This document shows positions 8,674 to 17,785 of a stretch of DNA of 64,000 nt, piece by piece. The notes under the pieces were generated by a model. It had not been told where the DNA came from, did no database searches, and saw only the letters and a list, made by a program, of their open reading frames with translations. Position numbers and translations under genes: made by a program. Source of the stretch: an uncultured bacterium (GTDB lineage: Bacteria > Bacteroidota > Bacteroidia > Bacteroidales > Bacteroidaceae). Each line of letters opens with the position of its first letter. Position 1 is the stretch's first letter. The stretch lies in NCBI GenBank assembly GCA_905215345.1, contig CAJMPR010000011.1, positions 1 through 64,000 on the forward strand. Direction: 5' to 3'.

Positions 8674-9450
8674 TTACCAGTCGAATTTCAGATGCTTTAC
8701 GGTTTTCTTTTCGTCAATTATCATACGTAAAGATGCGATTCCTATTTCTACATGTTCTGTTACATAGTTTTGGGTGACCATTGAATCGCTCTTATCGGTT
8801 TTCACACCTTCGGGAATCATCGGTTGGTCAGAAACCAATAAAAGAGCACCTGTCGGTATATGATTGGCAAAACCACAGCTGAACAAAGTAGCAGTCTCCA
8901 TATCGACAGCCATCGCCCGCGTCTTTTTCAGGTATTCCTTAAATTCCTCATCATGTTCCCAAATGCGGCGGTTGGTAGTGTACACGGTACCAGTCCAGTA
9001 ATCGCGTGCATAGTCACGGATGGATGAAGATACGGCACGCTGCAACATAAACGCAGGGAGTGAGGGGACTTCAGGAGGGAAATAGTCATTAGATGTACCT
9101 TCACCACGGATAGCGGCAATAGGAAGTATAAGATCCCCTATTCTATTTTTCTTGTCTATCCCCCCACATTTACCCAGAAACAGACAAGCTTTGGGCTGGA
9201 CAGCACTTAGTAAATCCATGATAATCGCTGCATTAGGGCTTCCCATGCCAAAATTTATGATAGTCATTCCTTCTGCACTGGCAGAAATCATATTGGCATC
9301 TTTCCCTAAAATGGGAACATTAAATTTTTCGGCAAAAATCTCTACGTACTTGTTGAAGTTGGTCAACAGAATATACTCTCCAAAATCTTCCAGGTTACGT
9401 TTTGTGTAACGGGGTAGCCAATTAGCTACGATTTCTTCTTTTGTTTTCAT
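8674..9450 (-). CDS. amn: AMP nucleosidase (short, phosphorylase-type)
   Basis: Predicted to hydrolyse AMP to adenine and ribose 5-phosphate. The 258-residue protein has the nucleoside-phosphorylase fold: GMGSPNAAI near residue 69, LGKCGGIDKKNRIGDL near 92, and AVDMETATLFSCGF near 182 with the conserved Glu. It is about half the length of the Escherichia coli enzyme and lacks that enzyme's N-terminal regulatory domain; this short form is usual in Bacteroidetes. A TATTTTTG box on the minus strand (9512-9505) may be its -7 element. Purine versus AMP specificity cannot be read directly from sequence. Confidence 0.88.
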   Translation of the reverse strand: MKTKEEIVANWLPRYTKRNLEDFGEYILLTNFNKYVEIFAEKFNVPILGKDANMISASAEGMTIINFGMGSPNAAIIMDLLSAVQPKACLFLGKCGGIDKKNRIGDLILPIAAIRGEGTSNDYFPPEVPSLPAFMLQRAVSSSIRDYARDYWTGTVYTTNRRIWEHDEEFKEYLKKTRAMAVDMETATLFSCGFANHIPTGALLLVSDQPMIPEGVKTDKSDSMVTQNYVTEHVEIGIASLRMIIDEKKTVKHLKFDW

Positions 9451-9546
9451 AAGATTTCATTAAATTTGTTCCCTAAAGTCGTTAGGGAGCGATTATTTAA
9501 CTCACAAAAATACAATAAAAAAATAGAAACAAGAAATTAAAGTCGA

Positions 9547-10008
9547 ATGTTCTCGTTAAACCTGCCGGCGTTTGATGCCAAGATTATTACAAAGAATGGT
9601 AAAAGAACCATTTTTGACATAGTTCGTCGTCGATATGTAGCTTTGACCCCTGAGGAATGGGTACGGCAGCATTTCGTACACTTTCTTTTGACGCATAAAG
9701 GGTATCCGCAGGCACTCATGGCGAATGAAGTACAGGTACAGTTAAACGGAACAAAAAAACGTTGTGATACAGTGCTATATAGACGTGATCTCACCGCGCG
9801 GATGATTGTGGAATACAAGGCTCCCGAAATAGAAATTACACAAGCTGTTTTTGATCAGATAACCCGATATAATATGGTTTTAAAAGTAGATTATTTAGTT
9901 GTAAGCAACGGACTCCGGCATTATTGTTGCCTTATGGATTATGAAAGTAACAGCTATACTTTTTTACCAGATATTCCTGATTATCAGTCATTAGTTGAAA
10001 ATAGATGA
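9547..10008 (+). CDS. HsdR N-terminal-domain protein (orphan nuclease fold)
   Basis: A 153-residue stand-alone protein resembling the N-terminal domain of type I restriction endonuclease subunits (HSDR_N_2). The PD-(D/E)xK core is visible: RCDTVLYRRDL followed by MIVEYKAP, giving D and ExK. Then comes the helix with QITRYN, and YLVVSNGLRHYC as the last strands. No HsdM, HsdS or helicase part is nearby, so restriction activity is not implied. It is divergent from amn, and its last 18 bp overlap the 3' end of the convergent beta-lactamase gene. Confidence 0.85.
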   Translation: MFSLNLPAFDAKIITKNGKRTIFDIVRRRYVALTPEEWVRQHFVHFLLTHKGYPQALMANEVQVQLNGTKKRCDTVLYRRDLTARMIVEYKAPEIEITQAVFDQITRYNMVLKVDYLVVSNGLRHYCCLMDYESNSYTFLPDIPDYQSLVENR

Positions 10009-10893
10009 TTTTTGCAGTGCTTGGTCGTATATCATTTTAGATATATGAGCTATAATAGCTGCATTAGCTTCATCCGTTTCATATGAATCCATTACAAAGA
10101 CGGCAATATAATATTTCCGTCCATCGGGTAGAAGGACAAAACCTGCATCATTGTCACCAATCTTTATTCCTTCCGGAGTACGGTCAGAAGAACCTGTTTT
10201 ATGTCCTACTACTATATCAGACGGTAACTTACCTTTCAATTTATTGCTTCCGGTGCTGGTTTCTATCATGGTCTGCCAGAGAAAATTCTTATAACGGGGA
10301 TTAAATAAACGTCTTTCATCGGCTATTTTAAGCAGGCGTACCATTTCTGTAGGAGTACTCCAGTTCAGATATGCACTCTTGGTATCAATGTGCATGTTTA
10401 CTTCTGTTTCTGATATATTAAAATCATGGATACCCAGTTTCTTGATGTAATCATTGACTTGCTTCGTTCCCCCTACATATTCAATCAGGATATCACATGC
10501 GTTATTGTCACTTAATGAAATATTGTATTGAAGCAGTTCTTTTAAAGAAATATTTAAATCTTGATCAGGATATTTCTGCCTTAGCGGACTATACGTATTA
10601 GGATGTAGTTGGGAAGCTTTTACAAACATAATACTGTCTAATGATACATTTTGTTTATCCATTTTATCCAATACAGCCAATGCTACATGAAACTTAAATA
10701 CACTGAACAGAGGAAAATGTACATGATTATTATATTGAATGATATCACCTTTGTCGTTTAGAACAGCAACGCCAACAATCGCTCTTTTCTCTTTCAGAAA
10801 ATCAGATATCTGGTTTTCAATGGATTGTGACTGTGCACAAACTGTTGATAGAGAGAAAGCAGCGATGAATATATAGAATATTAATAGTTTCAT
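9991..10893 (-). CDS. Class A beta-lactamase, CblA/CepA type
   Basis: A secreted serine beta-lactamase expected to hydrolyse penicillins and cephalosporins in the periplasm. The 300-residue protein has a signal peptide ending near VCAQ (residue 21). Class A motifs are visible: SVFK (catalytic Ser and Lys), SDN, the Glu-containing omega loop (ISETEVNM), and HKTGSSDR. Blocks such as FKFHVALAVLDKMDKQ and AVFVMDSYETDEANA closely match the CblA enzyme of Bacteroides uniformis as I recall it, but the protein is clearly not identical. No mobile element flanks it, so it looks like a resident chromosomal gene. Confidence 0.95.
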   Translation of the reverse strand: MKLLIFYIFIAAFSLSTVCAQSQSIENQISDFLKEKRAIVGVAVLNDKGDIIQYNNHVHFPLFSVFKFHVALAVLDKMDKQNVSLDSIMFVKASQLHPNTYSPLRQKYPDQDLNISLKELLQYNISLSDNNACDILIEYVGGTKQVNDYIKKLGIHDFNISETEVNMHIDTKSAYLNWSTPTEMVRLLKIADERRLFNPRYKNFLWQTMIETSTGSNKLKGKLPSDIVVGHKTGSSDRTPEGIKIGDNDAGFVLLPDGRKYYIAVFVMDSYETDEANAAIIAHISKMIYDQALQKSSIFN

Positions 10894-10929
10894 TATTTTA
10901 TGATTTTTAGAGTGGGTAAAGATATGGAA

Positions 10930-10960
10930 AAAAGTGTATTACCTATGGCAATACACTTTT
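10930..10960 (-). terminator. Terminator of the RND efflux genes
   Basis: AAAAGTGTATT (10930-10940) pairs perfectly with AATACACTTTT (10950-10960), and on the minus strand T residues follow. It lies 25 bp after the pump-gene stop and also shields the beta-lactamase promoter. Confidence 0.8.
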
Positions 10961-10984
10961 AAAAATAGTGGACTCTCTCCTATT

Positions 10985-13900
10985 TTATTTATCTTTCTTC
11001 TTTCCGACTCTTTCCTGCAACTTCTGCATCAGTTCATAGAAATTAGGAATATAAACTGTGGCAAGCAATGTGTTCATTGCCATACCGAATACCACAGCAG
11101 CCCCCAGCGCAACGCGGCTTCCCGCTCCCGCCCCCGTGGCAAATAACAGCGGCATGACTCCGAATACAAATGCGAGTGAAGTCATCAGGATAGGACGAAG
11201 ACGGATGTGCCCTGCCTGAAAAGCTGCATCACGGATACTATTACCCTGTGCACGGAAGTCACGGGCAAATTCTACGATGAGAATACCATTCTTGGCAGAG
11301 AGGGCAACCAATAGTATGATACCTATTTGCGTATAGATGCTGACCGGTGTCCCCATGACGTAGCATCCTAACATAGCTCCTAATAATGCTACCGGAAGTC
11401 CCATGACGGCAGCAACAGGGCTGGTCCAGCTTTCGTATTGTGCGGCAAGTACAAGGAAAGCAACCAATAGCGCCATAATGAAAACAACAGAAGTTGTGGT
11501 TCCGGCTTGTGTTTCCTGATAAGCAACCGAAGTCCATTCATAGCCAAATTCATTACCAAGTTGGCTTTTAATCAGGCTTTCCACTTGCTTTATGGCTTCA
11601 CCTGAACTGCTCCCTGGAGCTACGTTGCAAGTAACTGCTGCCGTAGAGTACATATTATAGCGGTTGATTTGGTCCATTCCCAACTGTTCGTCTATTCGTG
11701 TGAAAGAGGAGAAAGGAACCATTTCGCCAGAAGCATTAGGAACGCTTAATTTCAATACATCATCGATAACCCGTTGAGCGCGGTCTCCTGCTCCAAGTTT
11801 CACCTGATAAATACGTCCGAACTGTACATAGTCATTGACATATGCTTCACCCATATAGTAGCCAAGAGCTGTAAAGACACTACTCAACTGAATTCCCATA
11901 AGCTGTACTTTGTCCCGGTCAATATTCAGAAAATATTGTGGTACGTTGGCTTGGTATTGACTGCTAACAGAGGCTAATGCGGGATAACTACGATAATTTT
12001 CCATTAAAGTTCCTACAGCACGTTGCATCTCGGTAGCTCCCAGATTATTGCGGTCTTCCAGTTGAAGTTGTAGACCTCCGGTAGCTCCCAGGCCGGGTAT
12101 GGCAGGGGGAACCATGGCAAAAACTTCTGCCTCCTGAATACCATATGCTTCCATGTTAAATCGCTCCACTATAGCGGCAGCGGTATGCTTTTTCCCTTTG
12201 CGTTCGTCCCAATTTTTTAGAACGACGAAGTAAGTACCTGCATTGCTCTGCTCGCCACCGCCCATGATGGAAAATCCGGATATGCCGATGTAATCCTTCA
12301 CTTCAGGATAGGTGTTGAGTATTGCATTAATCTGCTGTCCAACAGCTTGCGTACGCTCCAGACTTGATGCAGGTGGTAATTGCACAACAGCGAGGAAGTA
12401 TCCGTCATCTTCTTCCGGAATGAAAGTAGACGGCCATTTTACAAATAGTAGGACGGCAATCAATGTGAATACCGCATAAGAAACAATTGCTGCGAAGGGC
12501 CGCTGTAACAAATAACCTACTACTTTATCGTAAAGACTTTGTGTCTTGTCATATAAGCGGTTGAACCCTTTGTACAAGAGTACCTTGGAAGGCTTGGTTG
12601 GTTGAAGCATTAAAGCGCAAAGAGCTGGGGTAAGAGTCAATGAGTTGATACCGCTCAATACAGTACTGGCGGCAATAGTCAGAGCGAATTGTTTATATAA
12701 TTGTCCTGAAATACCGCTGACAAGTGTGGTTGGTATGAATACAGCCAATAATACTAATACTACTCCTACAATCGGACCCGTAATCTCTCCCATTGCCTCT
12801 GTTACGGCCTGGCGTGCGGTGTAACGTCCCGTATCCAGTAATCGTGTCGAGTTCTCTACCACCACAATGGCATCATCCACTACAATAGCAACAGCCAGTA
12901 TCAACCCGAACAAAGTTAATGTATTGATTGAGAAGCCGAATAAGGACATAATTGCCAACGTTCCGATAAGTGATACCGGAATGGTGATACAAGGAATAAT
13001 AACTGCCCGCCAATTTTGCAGGAACAGGAATATAACAAGTACTACCAGCAAAGTCGTTTCAAGGAAAGTCACCATTACTTCGTCTATGGATGCATGAATA
13101 ACATCGGTCGTATCCAATGTTACATTATACTGTATACCCGCAGGGAAGTTTTGGGCAAGTTCCTGCATTTTTACTTTTACACCTTTCGATACATCCAGTG
13201 AGTTGCTACCAGGCTGTTGGTAAATAGCAATGGCGGCAGTGGGTTTGCCGTCCAACTGAGAAACAACACTATATGACGCCGAACCGAGGTCGATATGTGC
13301 CACGTCACGCAGGCGGAGTATCTTGCCGCCGGCTTCGGTACGTAGAATGATATTACCGAATTCCTCGGGAGAAGTCAGTCTGCCTTTTACTGTCAAGCTG
13401 TATTGGTAAGCATTCTTATTGTCCGTGCCGATGGGCTGACCGACATTTCCGGCGCTAACTTCCACGTTCTGTGTCTGAATGGCCTGATAAACATCTGCCG
13501 GTGAAAGGTTACGGATACGCATGGCGGCAGGGTCAAGCCAGATGCGCATAGAGTAGTCTCCTGCTCCCATTACATTGACTGCGCCTACACCCGGTACTCT
13601 CGTTAACTGGTCCACAAGATTCAATTTGGCATAATTACTGAGGTAAAGCCCGTCATACTCTTTGGTATCGGACTTCATAGTGAGGAACATTACGATATTG
13701 CTGGATTGTTTCTGCACGGTAACTCCTTGTACCACTACAGGAGCAGGTAGAGATGACTGGGCCACGCTGACTCGGTTTTGTACCTGTACGGTGGCCATAT
13801 CAATATCTGTACCAACGGCGAAAGTAATCGTTAACGAGTATGCTCCTGAGGAGGAAGAGTTGGAAGACATGTAGAGCATTCCGTCTACTCCGTTGACTTG

Positions 13901-14104
13901 CTGCTCGATGGGGATACCGACGGTTTGCGCCACCGTTTGTGCATTAGCACCCGGATATACGGCGCTGACCTGTACGGTAGGCGGTGTAATATCAGGATAT
14001 TGCGCAATAGGCAAAATACCCAGAGTGACCAATCCGGCTACAACAATGAGCAGCGCCAGTACGGTAGCGAATATTGGACGGTCTATGAAGAATTTTGAAA
14101 ACAT
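10985..14104 (-). CDS. RND multidrug efflux pump, inner-membrane permease (HAE1 family)
   Basis: A proton-driven AcrB/MexB-type pump of 1039 residues, full length for the family. The start MFSKFFIDRPIFATVLALLI is typical. Twelve membrane segments with two large periplasmic loops are evident. The proton-relay Asp pair is present in TM4 (AIVVDDAIVVVEN, about residue 405). The last gene of an outer-membrane factor, adaptor, pump series, it starts 30 bp after the adaptor. Substrates cannot be told from the sequence. No local TetR/AraC regulator is present. Confidence 0.96.
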   Translation of the reverse strand: MFSKFFIDRPIFATVLALLIVVAGLVTLGILPIAQYPDITPPTVQVSAVYPGANAQTVAQTVGIPIEQQVNGVDGMLYMSSNSSSSGAYSLTITFAVGTDIDMATVQVQNRVSVAQSSLPAPVVVQGVTVQKQSSNIVMFLTMKSDTKEYDGLYLSNYAKLNLVDQLTRVPGVGAVNVMGAGDYSMRIWLDPAAMRIRNLSPADVYQAIQTQNVEVSAGNVGQPIGTDNKNAYQYSLTVKGRLTSPEEFGNIILRTEAGGKILRLRDVAHIDLGSASYSVVSQLDGKPTAAIAIYQQPGSNSLDVSKGVKVKMQELAQNFPAGIQYNVTLDTTDVIHASIDEVMVTFLETTLLVVLVIFLFLQNWRAVIIPCITIPVSLIGTLAIMSLFGFSINTLTLFGLILAVAIVVDDAIVVVENSTRLLDTGRYTARQAVTEAMGEITGPIVGVVLVLLAVFIPTTLVSGISGQLYKQFALTIAASTVLSGINSLTLTPALCALMLQPTKPSKVLLYKGFNRLYDKTQSLYDKVVGYLLQRPFAAIVSYAVFTLIAVLLFVKWPSTFIPEEDDGYFLAVVQLPPASSLERTQAVGQQINAILNTYPEVKDYIGISGFSIMGGGEQSNAGTYFVVLKNWDERKGKKHTAAAIVERFNMEAYGIQEAEVFAMVPPAIPGLGATGGLQLQLEDRNNLGATEMQRAVGTLMENYRSYPALASVSSQYQANVPQYFLNIDRDKVQLMGIQLSSVFTALGYYMGEAYVNDYVQFGRIYQVKLGAGDRAQRVIDDVLKLSVPNASGEMVPFSSFTRIDEQLGMDQINRYNMYSTAAVTCNVAPGSSSGEAIKQVESLIKSQLGNEFGYEWTSVAYQETQAGTTTSVVFIMALLVAFLVLAAQYESWTSPVAAVMGLPVALLGAMLGCYVMGTPVSIYTQIGIILLVALSAKNGILIVEFARDFRAQGNSIRDAAFQAGHIRLRPILMTSLAFVFGVMPLLFATGAGAGSRVALGAAVVFGMAMNTLLATVYIPNFYELMQKLQERVGKKKDK

Positions 14105-14134
14105 AATTCTTTAGTTTTGAATGAATATATACTG

Positions 14135-15238
14135 TTATTGAATCGGTTTTACAGGCATTCCGTCCCTCACTTTCATCAACGCTTTCGTTACGTATCGCTC
14201 TTGAGGGGAAATACCTTGTTTTATCTGGCGCAAACTGTCTCCTATCAGTTGCCCGATTTCAATATGACGATAATGTACAATATTAGAATCGTTGACTATA
14301 TATACATATTTTCCTAATTGGTCGGTACCTATAGAAGCATCGGGTATAAGAACAGCATTTTTCTGTTTGCCATAAGGCAGCGTAATACTGACATAAAGTC
14401 CGCTTTTCAGAATTCCTTTCGGATTATCCAGGCTGGCGCGGATATTCAGTGTTCCAGTATTCAAATCCACATTGGGTGAAAGATAATCCAGTTTTGCCGG
14501 ATAGCTCAATATGCCATCTTTGCCTAAACTTACATTAACTTGGCGGGGTATACTGTCTCCTCCCTGTTGCATCAACATGGCAAGCCATTGATTATCCGCC
14601 ACATTAAAATAGGTGTATAAATGATCGTCTTTATAGACAGTGGCTAATGTAACAGGTTGTACCCCTCCACTGACATAACTTCCTGCGTCAATCAGGTTGC
14701 GGCTGATGGTACCGTCGAACGGAGCACGGACAGTACAGTAGCTCAGATTGGTACGTGCTGTATTCAAGGCAGCTTCCGCATTACTCACGGCAGCTTGTGA
14801 AGTAGCAACATTCGATTTAGATTGCAGTACCTGTATCTGGCTAACAGCGTCAGTTTTAAGAGCTTCCTGCATACGCGTATAATTATTCTGTGCGTATTCC
14901 AGATTAGCACGGGCTGTATTGAGAGCAGCTTCTGCCTGGCGAACATCATCTTGGTAAATAGTCGGTTCGATAAGGAAAAGCACTTGTCCCTGTCGTACCC
15001 GGCTGCCCGGTGTATAGGCAATGGTCTGTAATGTTCCGTTGACTCTACCCACCAAGTCAACAGTTTTTTCGGACGTCAGATAACCCGGATATTCTTTTGT
15101 CAACGTAATATCCTGTACCACAGGATGGGCTACACTTATTTCCGGAATGGGCATTGTGCCGCGGGCAGCTTCTTTTTTATCTCCGCATCCTGCTAATAAT
15201 GGTAAGGCAAGCAGGGCGATATACATTTGATTCTTCAT
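14135..15238 (-). CDS. RND efflux periplasmic adaptor (membrane-fusion lipoprotein)
   Basis: The adaptor links the pump to the outer-membrane channel. I start it at the ATG at 15238, where the product begins MKNQMYIALLALPLLAGC, a clean lipoprotein signal with lipobox LAGC; a further upstream in-frame ATG at 15274 adds 12 residues that would spoil it. Domains in order are a lipoyl half, a long alpha-helical hairpin (about 85-165, Ala/Asn-rich heptads), the second lipoyl half (VRAPFDGTISRN), a beta barrel and the membrane-proximal domain. Pump and adaptor are adjacent; a repeat-bearing gap separates it from the channel gene. Confidence 0.94.
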   Translation of the reverse strand: MKNQMYIALLALPLLAGCGDKKEAARGTMPIPEISVAHPVVQDITLTKEYPGYLTSEKTVDLVGRVNGTLQTIAYTPGSRVRQGQVLFLIEPTIYQDDVRQAEAALNTARANLEYAQNNYTRMQEALKTDAVSQIQVLQSKSNVATSQAAVSNAEAALNTARTNLSYCTVRAPFDGTISRNLIDAGSYVSGGVQPVTLATVYKDDHLYTYFNVADNQWLAMLMQQGGDSIPRQVNVSLGKDGILSYPAKLDYLSPNVDLNTGTLNIRASLDNPKGILKSGLYVSITLPYGKQKNAVLIPDASIGTDQLGKYVYIVNDSNIVHYRHIEIGQLIGDSLRQIKQGISPQERYVTKALMKVRDGMPVKPIQ

Positions 15239-15296
15239 ATGGTTTGGTTTTAATTCATAAGAACACTGTATCATGACTTAAATGATAATTTAGCAG

Positions 15297-15352
15297 AGTT
15301 GACCTTTACAGTTACAGAGTAGACCTTTACAGTTGCCAAGTTGACCTTTAGT
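15297..15352. repeat. Three 21-bp tandem repeats upstream of the adaptor gene
   Basis: AGTTGACCTTTACAGTT, AGTAGACCTTTACAGTT and AGTTGACCTTTAGTATC begin at 15297, 15318 and 15339, an exact 21-bp period (two helical turns). They lie in the 150-bp gap between the channel and adaptor genes. They could be a regulator-binding array, or part of a dispersed repeat seen also at 264-280 and near 29368-29384. Confidence 0.7.
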
Positions 15353-15426
15353 ATCGTAAATGTACACCCTGTTAGATTCCCATTTATATTTTAAATTAAA
15401 TTTGAATTATGACTTAACAAATACTA

Positions 15427-16869
15427 TCACTCATAGCCCAATAACTTTCCTTCATATCCCCCACCCAAGGCTTTATAGAGTGATATCAGATCTTGTAATG
15501 AGCCACCTTGTGCCTGGGTCAACTGATTTTGATAAGTCAGTAGCGAACGAAGTGCATCCAGTACATTCTGGAAAGGAGCCAACCCTTGCTTGTAAAGTTC
15601 CAAAGACAGTTTTAAAGTCTCCTCACCTTGGTTACAAACTTCCCTTAAAGCGACGATTTGTTTTATGGAGTTACGATAACTGTTCATGGCATTATCTGTT
15701 TCCTGTACGGCAGTAAGCACTGTTTGATTAAACTGGTGGATGGATTCGTCCAGTTGGGCACGTGCCAGGCGGGTAGCGTTCACCAGTTTAGTTCCATTAA
15801 ATAGAGTCCAACTAAGGCTTGGGGCTATTTCGAAAGTCGTACTGTTGCGTTTAGTCAGATTTTTAAAATCGCGAGAAGAATAGCCTATGGAGCCTTTCAA
15901 AAACACCTGCGGTAACCAATCGCTTTTGGAAGCACCGAGAAGAGCAGCTTGGGCATTTACTTGTCTTTCAGCTTGGCGAATGTCCGGACGCCGGAGAAGC
16001 AGGTCGGCAGGAATACCAACACCTACGGGTTCCAAATAATCGGGCAATTTACCACTTCGTTCCAGTGAAGGGCGGATATCTTGAGGGTAAGTGCCCAGCA
16101 AGATTGCCAGTGTAGTGATATATTGATTAATCCCTGCCTCCAGTTGGGGTATAGAGGCGTTTGTACTATAATATACAGACTTGGCTTGGGCCACATCCAG
16201 TTTAGAAACCAGCCCTGTTTTATAACGTACTTCGGTGATTTTAAGCACTTCCGCTTGTGTAGCGGAGTTGTTGTTGACAACATTTAGTTCTTGTTGTAAT
16301 TCGCGTAGTCCGATGTAGGCGGAAGCTATCTGGGCACATAAGGAAATCATGACAGAGGTATATTCTTCTTTACTGGCGGCAAAATTTTCCCGTTGTGCCT
16401 TGACACGTTGCCGGATGCTTCCGAAGATGTCCAATTCCCAACTGGCATTTAGGGTAGCGCTATATGCTTCGTTAATAGATTGCGGTAACTCACTTACATT
16501 GCCACTGCTTTGTTGCCGGACCCATCCCCCATTGAGTGAAACAGAAGGGAAAAAACTGCCACGTTCTATTCTCAGGTTGGCTTTTGCCATATCCATACGG
16601 TCTATGGCAGACAATACTGAGTAATTTTTGGTAGATGCTACTGTAATGAGTGAGTCCAACATCGAATCCTCAAAAGCTTTCCACCATTTATCATCTACCG
16701 GTTGTATCTGACCGCTAAAAAGGTTATCTTCTCCGGGAATAGCATGGGCATTGTCGTTCCCCCAGCCTTGTGGAAGTGTTTTTTCCAAATAGCGGCTGGT
16801 TTTCTGCGCCCACGTCGCAGAAGAAATACATAAAATGAGCAATAGAGTGCTCCAGGCTTTTATACTCAT
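15427..16869 (-). CDS. RND efflux outer-membrane channel (TolC/NodT family)
   Basis: A 480-residue outer-membrane factor with a cleaved signal peptide (MSIKAWSTLLLILCISSATWAQ). It has the two internally repeated alpha-helical/beta-strand halves of the family, for example VGIPADLLLRRPDIRQAE at the half boundary near residue 280. It is not a lipoprotein, unlike many NodT relatives. It is the first gene of the efflux set. Its ATG lies immediately after the T run of the preceding gene's terminator, so either an internal promoter or controlled readthrough must drive it. Confidence 0.93.
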   Translation of the reverse strand: MSIKAWSTLLLILCISSATWAQKTSRYLEKTLPQGWGNDNAHAIPGEDNLFSGQIQPVDDKWWKAFEDSMLDSLITVASTKNYSVLSAIDRMDMAKANLRIERGSFFPSVSLNGGWVRQQSSGNVSELPQSINEAYSATLNASWELDIFGSIRQRVKAQRENFAASKEEYTSVMISLCAQIASAYIGLRELQQELNVVNNNSATQAEVLKITEVRYKTGLVSKLDVAQAKSVYYSTNASIPQLEAGINQYITTLAILLGTYPQDIRPSLERSGKLPDYLEPVGVGIPADLLLRRPDIRQAERQVNAQAALLGASKSDWLPQVFLKGSIGYSSRDFKNLTKRNSTTFEIAPSLSWTLFNGTKLVNATRLARAQLDESIHQFNQTVLTAVQETDNAMNSYRNSIKQIVALREVCNQGEETLKLSLELYKQGLAPFQNVLDALRSLLTYQNQLTQAQGGSLQDLISLYKALGGGYEGKLLGYE

Positions 16870-16873
16870 AAAA

Positions 16874-16921
16874 AAAGGTTTAGGTTGTTATATCATGGGA
16901 TTGATAACAACCTAAACCTTT
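16874..16921 (-). terminator. Strong 18-bp terminator hairpin abutting the channel gene start
   Basis: AAAGGTTTAGGTTGTTAT (16874-16891) pairs perfectly with 16904-16921; on the minus strand seven T follow and the channel-gene ATG (16869) comes directly after. It ends the Nif3/zinc-ribbon transcript. Confidence 0.9.
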
Positions 16922-16949
16922 ATTTGTTTATTATATTTTCTGCAGAAGT

Positions 16950-17780
16950 TTATTCAGCGTCCGCTGCTTTCTTTCTGGTTCTTGTGGTTTTTTCTTTTAC
17001 CGGTTCCTCTTTGATTTCGGGAGCAATACCTGCCAATTCCGGGTCAATCATAATACGTCCACAATATTCGCAAACAATAATTTTCTTGCGTGAACGGATA
17101 TCCAGTTGTCTCTGAGGCGGGATTTTGTTAAAACAACCGCCACAAGCGTCACGTTGCACATAAACGATACCCAAACCATTGCGTGAGTTTTTACGGATAC
17201 GTTTGAAAGACTGGAGCAGGCGCGGTTCAATCTTAGTTTCGAGTTCCTTGGCCTTATCTCTCAGTTTCTCTTCTTCCTGTTTGGTTTCAGAAACGATTTC
17301 ATCCAATTCGTTCTTCTTTACCTCGAGGTCTTTTTCTCTTTCTTCCAGTGCGGCAGTACTTTCGGCTACTTCCTGTGATTTTACTTCTTCTTCAGCAGCA
17401 AATTCTTTGATTCTCTTTTCACAAAGTTCGATTTCTAAAGTTTGGAACTCTATTTCTTTGCTTAAGAAGTCATACTCACGATTATTACGTACATTATCTT
17501 GCTGCTCTTTATATTCAGCTACAGAAGCTTTAGCCGTTTCAATTTCTACTTTCTTGGTAGCGATAGCAGATTTCAATTCGGAAACTTCTGATTTGATTCT
17601 GTCAATACGGGTGCTCAGACCGGCAATTTCATCTTCCAAGTCTTGTACTTCCAACGGAAGCTCGCCTCTCAACGTCTTGATTTCATCGATTTTAGACAAC
17701 ATAGTCTGCAACTGGAACAAGGCTTTCAGTTTTTGTTCCACTGTCAATTCCTGGGGATCTTTTTTTGCTTCTTTAGCCAT
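16950..17780 (-). CDS. Coiled-coil protein with C-terminal C4 zinc ribbon
   Basis: A 276-residue protein whose first about 180 residues form a long charged coiled coil. The C4-type zinc ribbon follows (CGGCFNKIPPQ...CEYCGRIMIDPE, about residues 206-250) and then a Lys/Arg-rich tail. This is the zf-RING_7 family, found beside Nif3-like genes in many bacteria; the exact role is unknown, with nucleic-acid binding inferred from the ribbon. It starts 5 bp after the Nif3-like gene, with which it forms an operon closed by a strong terminator. Confidence 0.88.
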   Translation of the reverse strand: MAKEAKKDPQELTVEQKLKALFQLQTMLSKIDEIKTLRGELPLEVQDLEDEIAGLSTRIDRIKSEVSELKSAIATKKVEIETAKASVAEYKEQQDNVRNNREYDFLSKEIEFQTLEIELCEKRIKEFAAEEEVKSQEVAESTAALEEREKDLEVKKNELDEIVSETKQEEEKLRDKAKELETKIEPRLLQSFKRIRKNSRNGLGIVYVQRDACGGCFNKIPPQRQLDIRSRKKIIVCEYCGRIMIDPELAGIAPEIKEEPVKEKTTRTRKKAADAE

Positions 17781-17785
17781 TTTAC

